Positions 43,195 to 53,264 of a stretch of 64,000 nt of DNA are shown here, in pieces; the stretch's first letter is position 1, and each line of letters starts with the position of its first letter. Below the pieces are notes generated by a model that was not told the DNA's origin, did not search any database, and worked only from the letters and a program-made list of their open reading frames with translations. The DNA comes from UBA9676 sp963741615 (lineage in GTDB: Bacteria > Actinomycetota > Actinomycetes > Streptosporangiales > Streptosporangiaceae): assembly GCA_963741615.1 (NCBI GenBank), contig CAVUIU010000001.1:123244-187243 (forward strand), read 5' to 3'. The translations under genes and the position numbers were made by a program.

Positions 43195-44151
43195 CTACCG
43201 GCGCTGCAGCCGGGTCTCGAACGCGTCGCGGAGCGCGTCGCCGATGAAGTTGAAGGCGATACACGTGAGGATGATGGCGATGCCCGCCGGGTAGATCAGC
43301 CACCAGTAGTTGGTGCCGGACTGCAGGTAGTTCAGCCCGCCGGACAGCATGTCCCCCCAGTCGGTCGCGGGCGGCTGGACGCCGAGGCCGAGGAACCCGA
43401 GGCTGGCCAGGATGATGATCGAGTCCGCGATCGCGAACGTGGTCTGCACGATGATCGTGCCGATCGCGTTCGGCACGATGTGCCGCACCACCGCGCGGGA
43501 CCTGCCGCCGCCCATGACCCGGACTGCCTGCACGTACTCCCTGGTGCGCAGGGAGAGCGTCTCGCCGCGCACCAGCCGGGCCACGGCCAGCCAGTAGAAC
43601 ACGGCGATGATGAAGATCATGACCAGCTTGTCCGGGTGGAAGACCACCGACAGGATGACGACGACCATGATGTAGGGGATGGACAGCCCGGCGTCAACGA
43701 TGCGCATCAGGAACGAGTCGATCGGGCCGCCGATGAACCCGGAGAAGGCCCCGTAGAGCGTGCCGATCATGACCGCCACGATCGCGGCGGCGAACCCGAC
43801 CTCCAGGGAGGTCTGGCCGCCGACCATCAGCCGGCCAAGCTGGTCGTAGCCGACGTTGTCGCAGCCGAGCGGGTGCGCGCCACTGGGCGGGCACAGGCTC
43901 TGGCTGAGGTCGGTGTGTACCTGGTCGGTGTGGTAGATCAGCGGGCCGATGAAGCAGAACAGCACGATGAACACCAGCATGCCGAGGCTGGCCAGCGCGA
44001 GCTTGTTCTCGGCGAACACCTCCCAGCCGCGGCGCAGCATGCCGCGCGGCTTTGTGGAGGCGATCGCCGCCTCGATGGCCTCGGGGGCTTCCGCGGGTAT
44101 GACCGCGGTGTCCATCTGGCCGGGGTCCGCACCCGGCGGGATGATAGCCAT
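43195..44151 (-). CDS. Peptide ABC transporter permease (OppC/DppC-type)
   Basis: A 318-residue permease. RGMLRRGWEVFAENKLALASLG before helix 1 matches OppC_N, and the EAA loop LRTREYVQAVRVMGGGRSRAV lies near residue 195. Four Cys residues flank helix 1-2 (SLCPPSGAHPLGCDNVGYDQ), typical of the DppC loop. The ATG overlaps the OppB-type stop by one base. Confidence 0.9.
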   Translation of the reverse strand: MAIIPPGADPGQMDTAVIPAEAPEAIEAAIASTKPRGMLRRGWEVFAENKLALASLGMLVFIVLFCFIGPLIYHTDQVHTDLSQSLCPPSGAHPLGCDNVGYDQLGRLMVGGQTSLEVGFAAAIVAVMIGTLYGAFSGFIGGPIDSFLMRIVDAGLSIPYIMVVVILSVVFHPDKLVMIFIIAVFYWLAVARLVRGETLSLRTREYVQAVRVMGGGRSRAVVRHIVPNAIGTIIVQTTFAIADSIIILASLGFLGLGVQPPATDWGDMLSGGLNYLQSGTNYWWLIYPAGIAIILTCIAFNFIGDALRDAFETRLQRR

Positions 44152-45098
44152 CAGCCGTACCTCACCCTCGGGTCGAGGACCGCGTACCCCACGTCGGCCA
44201 GCAGGTTCCCGATGATCGTCGCCAGCGTGGCGATGAGGGTGAACCCGAGCAGGACCTGGTAGTCAACGTTCAGCGCGGCGTTGTAGAACGCGAGCCCCAT
44301 GCCGGGGTAGTTGAACACCACCTCGACGAAGATCGCCCCGGCGACCAGCGTGGGCAGCGAGAGCCCGAGCAGGGTGATGATCGACATCAGTGAGTTCCGG
44401 AAGACGTGCCCCCAGAGCACCCGCCGCTCGCTGGCGCCCTTGGCCCGCGCGGTGCGGACGTAGTCCTGCACCAGGTTGTCCATCACCGACGAGCGCATGT
44501 ACCGGCTCCACAGCGCGTACAGGACGAACGAATAGGTGGCCACCGGCAGCACCAGCGCTCTCGGCTGGGACAGGATCTGGGCGACCGTGGTGCCCTGCGG
44601 GGCGAACGGCGGGAACAGGGGGACGTCGATGGCGAACCACTCGATCAGGAGCAGGCCGACGAAGAACGTCGGGGTGGCGTACCCGAGGAACGAGACCCCG
44701 GTCAGGATGTAGTCGCCGGTGGTGTAGCGCTTCACGGCCTGGTAGAGGCCGAGCGGGATGCCGAAGAGCAGCGAGACCACGGTGCCGAGGAAGACCAGCA
44801 CGATCGTCTTCGGCAGGTCCTGGGCGATCAGGCTGGTGACCGTCTGGTTGAGCTTGGCCGAGTAGCCGAGGTTGCCGTGCAGCAGCTGCCCGACCCACTT
44901 GAGGTACTGCACGTAGAACGGCTGGTCGAAGCCGTACAGCCGGTTGTAGTAGGCGACCTGCTCCGGGGTCGCCCGCGGGCCGAGGAGCGACCGGATCGGC
45001 CCGCCCGGGAACAGGTGCACGAGGGCGAGCGTGAACACGGTCACCAGGAAGACGATGAGGAGGGACTGGAGGATCCGGCGGATCAGGTACCCGGTCAT
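44151..45098 (-). CDS. Peptide ABC transporter permease (OppB/DppB-type)
   Basis: A 315-residue permease with the DppB N-terminus (YLIRRILQSLLIVFLVTVFT), six helices and EAA loop NLVQDYVRTARAKGASERRV near residue 200. It follows the binding-protein gene by 180 nt and is coupled to the OppC-type gene. The long gap may hold a partial terminator that sets binding protein in excess, but no clear hairpin is visible. Confidence 0.9.
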   Translation of the reverse strand: MTGYLIRRILQSLLIVFLVTVFTLALVHLFPGGPIRSLLGPRATPEQVAYYNRLYGFDQPFYVQYLKWVGQLLHGNLGYSAKLNQTVTSLIAQDLPKTIVLVFLGTVVSLLFGIPLGLYQAVKRYTTGDYILTGVSFLGYATPTFFVGLLLIEWFAIDVPLFPPFAPQGTTVAQILSQPRALVLPVATYSFVLYALWSRYMRSSVMDNLVQDYVRTARAKGASERRVLWGHVFRNSLMSIITLLGLSLPTLVAGAIFVEVVFNYPGMGLAFYNAALNVDYQVLLGFTLIATLATIIGNLLADVGYAVLDPRVRYG

Positions 45099-45278
45099 CC
45101 CGGCACCACCCCCCCTGCGGGCCGGTCACCGCCCGCGCCGCCCCATGCTGTCATGAGTCCCTCCCGTCCCGGCCGGCTTCTCACGCGCGTGCCGTTCCGG
45201 CCGCGGCCGCCGCCGCGCCCGCAGGACGCGGGCGCGGCGGCGGCCAGGGCCTCCTACTACTGCCTTACTACTTCCCGG

Positions 45279-47147
45279 CTACTTGGTGAAGTACCAGTAT
45301 TCAGGAAGCGTCGTGTAGAGCGCGTTGAAGGTGACGCCGTGCAGCTTGCTGCTGACCGCCTCGATCCCGTACGGGTTGGGCGACCAGATGAACGGCAGCT
45401 GCTGCGCCCCGTAGGTGGCGTAGTTGTGGAACGTCGTGATGCTGCTGCTCGTGTGCGTCGCGTTGATCAGGCTGTCCATCTGCGGGTTGGAGTAGTTGCC
45501 GGAGTTCGACCCCGCGCCGGTAGCGAACAGCGGCTCACCGGTCGGCTCGAAGCCCGGGCCGTTGTAGGCCCAGCCGCCGAAGGCGAACACCTGAACGTTG
45601 CACTTCGGGCCCATCGGCGCGCACGGCGCGCTCTCGCCGATGATCGTGTTGAAGGTCTGCCCGACCAGGTTGATGCCGATGCCGGCCTTGCTGGCGTCGG
45701 ACTTGTAGGTCTGCCACTGCGCCGTGACCGCGGCATTGCCGGTCGCGTAGTTGAAGGTGAACGTCGCCTGCTGGCCCTGCTTGATGCCGGTGCCGCACTT
45801 GGCCGGGTCCTGGCAGGTCATCACGCCGCCCTGCAGGGTCCAGCCGTGGCTGGTCAGCAGCGACTTCGCCTTGGTGATGCTGAACGGGTACGGGCCCTGA
45901 AGGTTGTTCAGCCTCTGGGCGTCAGGTTGCCACTGGTTGTTGGGCGGCGTGTTCGGGGACGGCCCCGAGTTCGGGACGGCGTACCCGCGGAAGATCGCCT
46001 TGTCGATGCCGGGCTGGTCGAACACCATCTGCAGGGCCTGCCGCATGTAGAGCTGCCGGACCATGAAGCCCACGGTCGGGTTGTTGAAGTTGGGCTGGGC
46101 GTAGTAGATGCCGAACGAGTAGAACGGCTGCAGGTTGTAGCCGCTGCCCAGCGGGTTGGTCGCCGGCAGGGCCGAGTTCGCCGGCTTCAGCGGCAGGTCC
46201 TGCTTCGGGATGTAGCCCACGTCGATCTGCCCGGTCTTCAGCGCGGTGAACTCGGTCGAGTCGTCGGTGAACGGCACGATCTTGAGGGTCGCCAGCTGCG
46301 GCTTGGGGCTGCCGGAGTACTTCGGGTTCGGCACGAACGTGACGTGGCCGTCGCTGTTGTAGGCGGACAGCTTCCACGGCCCGTCCACCACCGCCCAGAG
46401 CTTGCTGGTCGCGTAAGTCGCGGCCTGCTTCGACTGGGCGGTCATGAACGTGTAGACCGCCTTGCACTTCGCCCAGCCGTCGGCCGCGCTGTCGGTGGCG
46501 CAGCCGCCGCTGCCCGGGCTGGCGCCCAGGCTGGTGACGTCCCAGGCCTCTGGCATCGGGGTGAGCTCGGCCAGCTGGTTGTAGGTGAACCAGATGCTCG
46601 AGTAGGCCTTGTTGAGCTGGAACGTGACCTGGTTCGGCCCGGTGGCCTTGTAGGAGGTCACGTTGTCCGGCAGCAGGCCGGGCGTGGTGGCGTACCAGTT
46701 CGCCTTCTCGGCCTCCACCATGTTCATGAAGAAGATCACGCTCTTGGCGTCAACGGTCGAGCCGTCGGACCACTTCCAGCCCTTCATGTTGACCACGACG
46801 GTCTTGCCGCCGTTGGAGTACGTCGGCGCGTTGGCGGGCGACAGCTGGTAGTTGATGGCCACGTTGTCATTGGTGTTGTTGCCGAACATGTACAGCGGCC
46901 GGTACATGAGCCACTGGAACTGCTCGGAGTTGTAAACGCTGGAGTTGGTGATCGCGTAGAACGGGAAGATCCAGCTCAGGGTGACGCCCGGCGCCGACAG
47001 AGACATGGTCGCCGTCCCGCCCTTGACGCGCGTGCCGCCGCCCGAACTCGGCGGCGCGCTGCTGGAACTGCAGCCCACCGCCAGCACGGCGGCGACCGCC
47101 AGCGCGGCCACTCCCGCCATACGCCGCCTGTGTCTTCCTAGATACAT
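45279..47147 (-). CDS. Peptide ABC transporter substrate-binding lipoprotein (SBP_bac_5)
   Basis: A 622-residue lipoprotein with signal peptide and lipobox LAVGC (Cys26), followed by a Ser-rich linker. The SBP family 5 core is recognised by KGWKWSDGSTVDAKSVIFFM near 120 and KTGQIDVGYIPKQDL near 300. It is only distantly similar to the other binding protein in the window, implying a different ligand. First gene of the second importer operon (binding protein, OppB, OppC, fused ATPase). An ATG nine codons later would shorten the signal peptide's basic start. Confidence 0.92.
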   Translation of the reverse strand: MYLGRHRRRMAGVAALAVAAVLAVGCSSSSAPPSSGGGTRVKGGTATMSLSAPGVTLSWIFPFYAITNSSVYNSEQFQWLMYRPLYMFGNNTNDNVAINYQLSPANAPTYSNGGKTVVVNMKGWKWSDGSTVDAKSVIFFMNMVEAEKANWYATTPGLLPDNVTSYKATGPNQVTFQLNKAYSSIWFTYNQLAELTPMPEAWDVTSLGASPGSGGCATDSAADGWAKCKAVYTFMTAQSKQAATYATSKLWAVVDGPWKLSAYNSDGHVTFVPNPKYSGSPKPQLATLKIVPFTDDSTEFTALKTGQIDVGYIPKQDLPLKPANSALPATNPLGSGYNLQPFYSFGIYYAQPNFNNPTVGFMVRQLYMRQALQMVFDQPGIDKAIFRGYAVPNSGPSPNTPPNNQWQPDAQRLNNLQGPYPFSITKAKSLLTSHGWTLQGGVMTCQDPAKCGTGIKQGQQATFTFNYATGNAAVTAQWQTYKSDASKAGIGINLVGQTFNTIIGESAPCAPMGPKCNVQVFAFGGWAYNGPGFEPTGEPLFATGAGSNSGNYSNPQMDSLINATHTSSSITTFHNYATYGAQQLPFIWSPNPYGIEAVSSKLHGVTFNALYTTLPEYWYFTK

Positions 47148-47569
47148 GTGCGCTCCTTCGTGATGGCGTGCAGGCTCCTATTTCTGCCGTTTGCCTCAGC
47201 GGGCACCACAGTGCCGCTGAACCGGGCACGCCAGGTCCCGACTGCTGACGGCATGCCGGCAGACCGGCCGCGGTCCACCCCGGCTGGCGCCTGACGTTGC
47301 TGCTGCAGCCATGACGCCATCCCTTGACCGTGTGAATCGGCGGCACGGTGGCCTTCAGCAGCGCCGCCGCAGCGCCAGCGACTCCGTCGTCTGCCCAACG
47401 GTTCGCTCAGAGGGTAGATCGGCGCTGCTCACGGAGCGACCGAGAAAATGTCACGATTCTCTATCAATGTCACACGCAGGCAAAACACACGTAGGCAAAT
47501 CAGGCACTTTCAAGCACGGCCGGTCCCCGCTCCTGCGCTGGCGGCCCAGCCGCTTCAGCCCCCGGCGGC
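47148..47569. other. Intergenic region upstream of the second importer operon
   Basis: No gene is supported. An AT-richer stretch near 47440-47500 holds two direct copies of AATGTCAC (47447-47454 and 47466-47473, 19 bp apart, about two helical turns) and three GGCA-type repeats after it. This is the only part that looks regulatory; it may control the importer (about 300 nt away) or nothing. It also contains the fabI 3' flank, with no obvious terminator. Confidence 0.4.
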
Positions 47570-48334
47570 TCAGCCTCCGACCGCGTGGGCGCCGCCGTCG
47601 GAGTGCACGATCTCGCCGGTGGTGGCCGGGAACCAGTCGGACAGCAGCGCCACGCAGGCGCGTGCGGCCGGCTCGGGGTTGGTGATGTCCCATCCCAGCG
47701 GCGCCCGCTTCGGCCACAGCTCCTCGAAATCGGCGAAGCCCGGAATGCTCTTGGCCGCCATTGTGCGCACCGGGCCGGCGGCGACCAGGTTCACCCGGAT
47801 CCCGCGCGGCCCGAGATCACGCGCGAGGTAGCGGGCACACGATTCAAGGCCGGCCTTGGCCACGCCCATCCAGTCGTAGGCGGGCCAGGCAACCGACGCG
47901 TCGAAGGTGAGGCCCGCGATGGCACCTCCCTCGCCCATCAGCGGCAGCGCGGCCATCGCGAGCGCCTTGAGCGAGTAGGCCGACACGTGCACCGCGGTCG
48001 CCACATCAGCCCATCCGGTGTGCAGGAAGTTGCCCCCGAGCGCCCCCTGCGGCGCGAACGCGACGCCGTGGACCACCCCGTCCAGCCGGTCGGTGTGCGC
48101 CGACACCCGTTCGGCCAGCGACCCGAGGTGGTCCTCGTCGGTCACGTCCAGTTCCAGCACCGGCGGGGGTTCCGGCAGCCGCTGCGCGATCCGCTCGACC
48201 AGGCTGAGCCTGCCGAACCCGGTGAGCACCACGGTCGCGCCTTCCTGCTGTGCGATCCGCGCCACATGGAAGGTGATCGAGGAGTCGGTGAGCACACCGG
48301 TCACCAGGATCCGCTTGCCGTCCAGGATTCCCAT
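47570..48334 (-). CDS. fabI: Enoyl-[acyl-carrier-protein] reductase (FabI/InhA)
   Basis: A 254-residue short-chain dehydrogenase of the FabI type. GKRILVTGVLTDSSITFHVA gives the modified nucleotide-binding loop (VTGVxTDxSI rather than GxxxGxG), and the catalytic Tyr-x6-Lys is YDWMGVAKAG. C-terminal GGAHAVGG is usual. It reduces enoyl-ACP with NADH in fatty-acid elongation. The ATG at 48334 gives the standard length. It follows fabG by 37 nt, the conserved actinobacterial pair. Confidence 0.93.
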   Translation of the reverse strand: MGILDGKRILVTGVLTDSSITFHVARIAQQEGATVVLTGFGRLSLVERIAQRLPEPPPVLELDVTDEDHLGSLAERVSAHTDRLDGVVHGVAFAPQGALGGNFLHTGWADVATAVHVSAYSLKALAMAALPLMGEGGAIAGLTFDASVAWPAYDWMGVAKAGLESCARYLARDLGPRGIRVNLVAAGPVRTMAAKSIPGFADFEELWPKRAPLGWDITNPEPAARACVALLSDWFPATTGEIVHSDGGAHAVGG

Positions 48335-48371
48335 CCCATCAACCCTTCGTGTCTGCCCGGCTCGGGTCGTG

Positions 48372-49076
48372 CTAGTGCCCCATGCCCAGGCCGCCGTCGA
48401 CCGGGATGACCGCGCCGGTGATATAGGCCGCGTCGTCACTGGCCAGGAACGCGACCACACCGGCGACCTCCTCCACGCAGGCCAGCCGCCCCAGCGGGAC
48501 CTGCGCCAGGATGGCGGCCCTGCGTTCGTCCGGCAGGGCCGCGGTCATGTCGGTGTCCACGAAACCCGGGGCGACCACGTTGGCCGTGATGCTGCGCGAC
48601 CCGAGTTCCCTGGCGAGCGAGCGGGCCAGCCCGACCAGTCCGGCCTTGGACGCCGCGTAGTTGGCCTGGCCACCGGAGCCGAGCAGCCCGACCACGGAAG
48701 AGATGAAGATCAGCCGCCCGCGCCGCATCCGGATCATCGGGCGCACCGCCCGCCGTACCACCCGGAAGGCGCCGGTCAGGTTGGTGTCGAGCACCGACGT
48801 GAAGTCGTCCTCGCTCATCAGCGCGAGCAGCTGATCCTGGGTGATCCCGGCGTTGGCGACGACCACCTCGGCCGGCCCCTGCTCCGCCTCGACCTTCGCG
48901 AAGGCATCGTCCACCGAGGCCGTATCGCGCACGTCACAGGCGGCCGTGGCCAGCCCCTCGACCTTGTCGCCCGAACGTGACGTCACGGTGACCGTGTCGC
49001 CGCCAGCCGCGAGCCTGCGGGCTATCGCGAGCCCGATTCCCCGGTTGCCACCGGTCACAAGGACTGATCGGCTCAT
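48372..49076 (-). CDS. fabG: 3-oxoacyl-[acyl-carrier-protein] reductase (FabG/MabA)
   Basis: A 234-residue SDR: nucleotide motif VTGGNRGIGLAIA, NAG at VVANAGIT, catalytic Ser (ISSVVG) and YAASKAG. C-terminal GAVIPVDGGLGMGH is typical. NADPH-dependent reduction of 3-oxoacyl-ACP in fatty-acid synthesis. First gene of the fabG-fabI operon, divergent from tldD with 134 nt between the starts. Confidence 0.93.
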   Translation of the reverse strand: MSRSVLVTGGNRGIGLAIARRLAAGGDTVTVTSRSGDKVEGLATAACDVRDTASVDDAFAKVEAEQGPAEVVVANAGITQDQLLALMSEDDFTSVLDTNLTGAFRVVRRAVRPMIRMRRGRLIFISSVVGLLGSGGQANYAASKAGLVGLARSLARELGSRSITANVVAPGFVDTDMTAALPDERRAAILAQVPLGRLACVEEVAGVVAFLASDDAAYITGAVIPVDGGLGMGH

Positions 49077-49210
49077 GTCCGCGGGTACCTCCGGCGGTCG
49101 GGGAGTGCATGGTCCTGCGCAGCGTACCCGGTTGGCCGGGCCCTATCCGGGAGCGCCGCGTTGGCCCGGCGCCGGTGGCCCGCCGGCAGGCTTGGGATAG
49201 GTTGCCACTC

Positions 49211-50794
49211 GTGGCTGACAACGCTGTTAACCGGACCACGGGCGACCGCGGCGGTGATGACCCCGGCGCCCGGGACCGGGCCGGCCGGATCGACCCGGAG
49301 TTCACCGCCCATCCCCTGCGTGAGCTCGCGGCGGCCGCCCTGCAGCGTGCCGCCGACCTCGGCGCACAGCACGCCGACTTCCGCGCCGAACGCGTCCGGG
49401 GCCAGCAGATCGCCCTCTCCGACGGCAATCTGGTGACCCAGTTCGACGGCGACGACCTGGGGCTCGCGGTGCGGGTCGTGCTCGACGGCACCTGGGGGTT
49501 CGCATCCGCGGTCAACCTGACCCAGGCGGCCGCGCTGCGTGCCGCCGAGGAGGCGGTGGCGGTGGCGAAGGTGGCGGCCGCGATCAACACCGAGCGCATC
49601 GAGCTCGCCGACGAGCCCGGCTACGGCGATGTCAGCTGGGTGTCCGCCTACGAGGTGGACCCGTTCGAGGTCAGCGTCGCCGACAAGGCCGCCCTGCTGG
49701 CCGGCTGGAGCTCCGCCCTGCTGCGCCATGACCGGATCGATCACGCCGACACCTCGCTGTTCCAGGTGCGGGAGTGCAAGTTCTACGCCGACGGGGCCAC
49801 CACCGCACTCCAGCAGCGGGTGCGGATCTACCCGCAGGTGACCGCGGTCGCGGTTGACCCCGGTGGCCGGTTCGAGACCATGCGCACGCTTGCCCCGCCG
49901 GCCGGGCGTGGGCTGGAGTACCTGGGGGGCAGCCCCTGGGCCGGGCCCGGGGCCTGGGATTTCCCCGCCGAGCTGGCGCAGATGCCCGAGCTGCTGGCCG
50001 GGAAGCTGGCCGCCCCCGGCGTCCAGGCCGGCCGGTACGACCTGGTCATCGACCCCAGCAACCTGTGGCTGACCATTCACGAGTCGATCGGCCACGCGAC
50101 CGAGCTGGACCGGGCGCTCGGCTATGAAGCCGCGTACGCGGGCACCTCGTTCGCGACCCTGGACAAGTGCGGCAGCCTGCAGTACGGCTCCCCGCAGATG
50201 CACGTCACCGGCGACCGGACGGCCGAGCACGGCCTGGCCACCATCGGCTATGACGACGAAGGGGTGGCCACCCGGTCCTGGGACCTCATCTCCGGTGGCG
50301 TGCTCACGGGTTACCAGCTGGACCGGCGGATGGCCCGCATGCAGGGGTTCGGCCGCTCCAACGGCTGCGCATTCGCCGACTCGCCCGCCCACATGCCGAT
50401 CCAGCGGATGGCGAACGTGTCGCTCCAGCCGGCCGACGGCGGCCCGGCTACCGACGAGCTGATCGCCGGGGTGGAGAACGGCATCTACGTCCTGGGTGAC
50501 AAGAGCTGGTCGATCGACATGCAGCGGTACAACTTCCAGTTCACCGGCCAGCGCTTCTACAAGATCTCCCATGGCCGGCTGGCCGGCCAGCTCCGTGACG
50601 TCGCCTACCAGGCGACCACCACGGACTTCTGGAACTCGATGGAAGCCGTCGGCGGCCCGCGGACCTACGTGCTCGGCGGGGCGTTCAACTGCGGTAAGGG
50701 CCAGCCCGGCCAGATTGCGCCGGTCAGCCACGGCTGCCCGGCGGTGCTGATGCGGGGAGTGCGGATCCTCAACACGGTGGAGGAGGGAGCATGA
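49211..50794 (+). CDS. tldD: TldD family metalloprotease
   Basis: A 527-residue TldD. The zinc site is HESIGHATELD (HExxxH with the downstream Glu/Asp), near residue 290, in the C-terminal catalytic half; the N-terminal half holds the TldD fold with RGQQIALSDGNLVTQ. The GTG start gives an extra ~40-residue acidic N-terminus. With TldE it forms a heterodimeric protease that, in E. coli, processes unfolded peptides and some RiPPs and degrades CcdA. Its stop overlaps the tldE start by 4 nt. Confidence 0.92.
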   Translation: MADNAVNRTTGDRGGDDPGARDRAGRIDPEFTAHPLRELAAAALQRAADLGAQHADFRAERVRGQQIALSDGNLVTQFDGDDLGLAVRVVLDGTWGFASAVNLTQAAALRAAEEAVAVAKVAAAINTERIELADEPGYGDVSWVSAYEVDPFEVSVADKAALLAGWSSALLRHDRIDHADTSLFQVRECKFYADGATTALQQRVRIYPQVTAVAVDPGGRFETMRTLAPPAGRGLEYLGGSPWAGPGAWDFPAELAQMPELLAGKLAAPGVQAGRYDLVIDPSNLWLTIHESIGHATELDRALGYEAAYAGTSFATLDKCGSLQYGSPQMHVTGDRTAEHGLATIGYDDEGVATRSWDLISGGVLTGYQLDRRMARMQGFGRSNGCAFADSPAHMPIQRMANVSLQPADGGPATDELIAGVENGIYVLGDKSWSIDMQRYNFQFTGQRFYKISHGRLAGQLRDVAYQATTTDFWNSMEAVGGPRTYVLGGAFNCGKGQPGQIAPVSHGCPAVLMRGVRILNTVEEGA

Positions 50795-52260
50795 CCTCGC
50801 CGGACAGGGCGCCCTGCGATGCGGGCCGCCAGGACCCGGGACCGCAGGAGACCGTGGAGCGGGCGTTGGCGGCCGCCCGGTGTGACGGCTGCGTGGTGAT
50901 CGCGGAGGAGGTCTCGTCCGCGAACCTGCGCTGGGCGGGGAACACGCTCACCACGAACGGCGTGTCCCGCTCGCGCCAGCTGACCATCGTCGCCATCAGG
51001 GCGGACCAGCGGGGCGCGCGGGCCGGCGTGGTGTCGCGGGCCGGGGTGCATGACGAGCAGATCGAGGACGTGGTGCGCGCGGCCGAGAAGGCGGCCGCGG
51101 AGAGTTCCCCGGCCGAGGATGCGCAGCCGCTGCTCGCGCCGGGGGAAGGCGGGGCCTTCGGGGCCGGTGGCGGTGCGCGCACCGGGCAGATGGCCTGGGA
51201 CGATCCGGTGACCGGCACCGAGATCGGTGTGTTCCGGTCGTTCTCGGCGGCGCTCGGCGAGGCTTTCGACGCGGCCGGGGCGGCCGGCCAGCGGCTGTAC
51301 GGGTTCGCGGAGCACTCAGCGACGAGTACGTTCCTCGGCACCTCGACCGGGCTGCGGCTGCGGCACGATCAGCCGACCGGGTCGGTGGACATCAACGCGA
51401 AGTCGGCCGACCTGGCGCGGTCGGCCTGGGTGGGGCAGGGCACCCGTGACTTCACCGACATCGACGTCGCCGCCCTCCACAGCGACCTCACCCGGCGGCT
51501 CGAATGGGCCAAGCGCCGGGTCGACCTGCCCGCCGGGCGCTATGAGACCCTGCTGCCCCCGGCCGCCGTTGCCGATCTGCTCGTCTACCTGTACTGGTCG
51601 GCGGGGGCCAAGGACGCGCTGGACGGGCGGACCGTGTTCAGCAAAGCAGGGGGCGGGACCAGGGTCGGTGAGCGGCTGTCCGGGCTGCCGCTGACCCTGC
51701 GCAGCGACCCCACGTCCCCGTCAGCGCCCGGACTGGCCTGCGCGCCATTCGTGATAGCGCACGCGTCCACCCGGGAGTCGTCGGTGTTCGACAACGGCCT
51801 GGGGCTTCAGCCGACCGACTGGATCTCCGGCGGCGAGCTCGCGGCCCTGATCCAGACCCGGCATTCGGCCGGCCTGTCCGGGCTCGCCGTCACCCCCGCG
51901 ATCGGGAACCTCACGCTTGACGGCGGCGGCTCCGCTTCGCTCGACCAGATGATCGCCGGAACCGGACGCGGGCTGCTCCTCACCTGCCTGTGGTACATCC
52001 GTGAGGTGGACCCGCAGACGCTGCTGCTCACCGGGCTCACCAGGGACGGGATCTACCTGGTGGAGAACGGCGAGGTCACCGCGGCGGTGAACAACTTCCG
52101 CTTCAACGAGAGCCCGGTGGGCATGCTGGCCAGGGTGACCGAGGTGGGCGCCACCGTTCCCACCCTGTCGCGCGAATGGGGCGACTATTTCGCCCGCACG
52201 GCCATGCCGCCGGCCCGGGTCGACGGCTTCAACATGTCCTCGGTGAGCCCGGCCAGCTGA
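50791..52260 (+). CDS. TldE/PmbA family metalloprotease partner
   Basis: A 489-residue TldE/PmbA-like protein. It lacks a HExxxH site, as TldE should, and lines the substrate channel of the TldD/E complex. Conserved parts include SANLRWAGNTLTTNGVSRSR near the start, TSTFLGTSTGLRLRHDQPTG near 180, and LTLDGGGSASLDQMIAGTGRGLLLTCLWYIREVD near 370. Start codon ATG overlaps the tldD stop (ATGA). No RiPP precursor-like gene is seen nearby. Confidence 0.9.
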   Translation: MTSPDRAPCDAGRQDPGPQETVERALAAARCDGCVVIAEEVSSANLRWAGNTLTTNGVSRSRQLTIVAIRADQRGARAGVVSRAGVHDEQIEDVVRAAEKAAAESSPAEDAQPLLAPGEGGAFGAGGGARTGQMAWDDPVTGTEIGVFRSFSAALGEAFDAAGAAGQRLYGFAEHSATSTFLGTSTGLRLRHDQPTGSVDINAKSADLARSAWVGQGTRDFTDIDVAALHSDLTRRLEWAKRRVDLPAGRYETLLPPAAVADLLVYLYWSAGAKDALDGRTVFSKAGGGTRVGERLSGLPLTLRSDPTSPSAPGLACAPFVIAHASTRESSVFDNGLGLQPTDWISGGELAALIQTRHSAGLSGLAVTPAIGNLTLDGGGSASLDQMIAGTGRGLLLTCLWYIREVDPQTLLLTGLTRDGIYLVENGEVTAAVNNFRFNESPVGMLARVTEVGATVPTLSREWGDYFARTAMPPARVDGFNMSSVSPAS

Positions 52261-52419
52261 GCACTCAAGAATGGGCAGCCTTTGATCGGGCGAAGAGCGG
52301 GACGAGGTGGGGTGGGGAGAGGTGAGATGGGAGGGGCGCGGCGCGGCTGACCGCTGGTGTGGCGGGGTGGCCCGCCAACGTCGTGAGCCGGTGCGGGGCG
52401 GAGGCTAGGCTGCGGCGGT

Positions 52420-53264
52420 GTGAGCGAAGGCGAGCTGCTGACCGGGGATGGCGTCACCCAGGGGATCGTGCGGATCGGGGACACGGTGCGGCGGCCGCTG
52501 CGGCCGTTCAGCCTGACCGTGCAGGCGTACCTGGCCCACCTGCGCGACGCCGGGTTCACCGGCGCGCCGCTTCCGTTCGGCGTCGACGAGCAGGGGCGCG
52601 AGGTGCTGTCGTTCGTCCCCGGTGACGTGCCGCGCAACCCGCTGCCGCCGGAGACGGCGGGCGACGACGTGCTCGTCGCCCTGGCCCGGCTGATCCGTGC
52701 GCTGCACGAGGCGTCGGCCGGGTGGGCGCCGCCGCCCGACGCGGTGTGGGGCGGGACGCCGGCCAACGCGGGACGCGATCACCGAGCGGACCGAGCTGGT
52801 CAGCCACCGCGACTACTACCCGGGCAACGTGGTCTTCCGCGACGGGCTGCCCGTCGCGCTGATCGACTTCGACCTGGCCATGCCGACCACCCGGCTCTAC
52901 GACATCGCGAACGCGTTGTGGTACTGGGCGCCGCGGCGGGAACCGGCGGGACCGGGCGCCCGCGTTCGCGGACGCCGACATCCCGCACCGGGTCGCGGTG
53001 TTCGCGGACGCCTACGGCATGACGGCGCGGCATCGCGCGGAGCTGGCGCCGTTCGCCGTCGACATGGCGCGCCGCTATCACGAGGATTCCCGCGCCTCGG
53101 CCGAGCTGGACCCGGTGTTCCGCAAGCTATGGGAGGACGGCGCCAAGGACGAGCTGCCGCGCGCCGAGGCGTGGCTGCGCGAGGCGGCCCCGGCGATCAC
53201 CGCTCGCCTCGGCCAGCCGCACCGCAGAACAGCGCCGCCGGGCGGCGCCGCGCCTTCGACCTGA
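52420..53264 (+). pseudogene. Aminoglycoside phosphotransferase-family gene with two frameshifts
   Basis: Three pieces in successive frames reconstruct one APH/choline-kinase-like protein. GDTVRRPLRPFSLTVQAYLA to WGGTPANAGRD (from the GTG start); then TELVSHRDYYPGNVVFRDGL with the catalytic HRDxxPxN and LIDFDLAMPTTRLYDIANAL; then FADAYGMTARHRAELAPFAV to the end. The breaks are near 52775 and 52950. The catalytic HxD and metal DFD residues persist, so decay is recent. An IS fragment follows directly. Confidence 0.75.
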
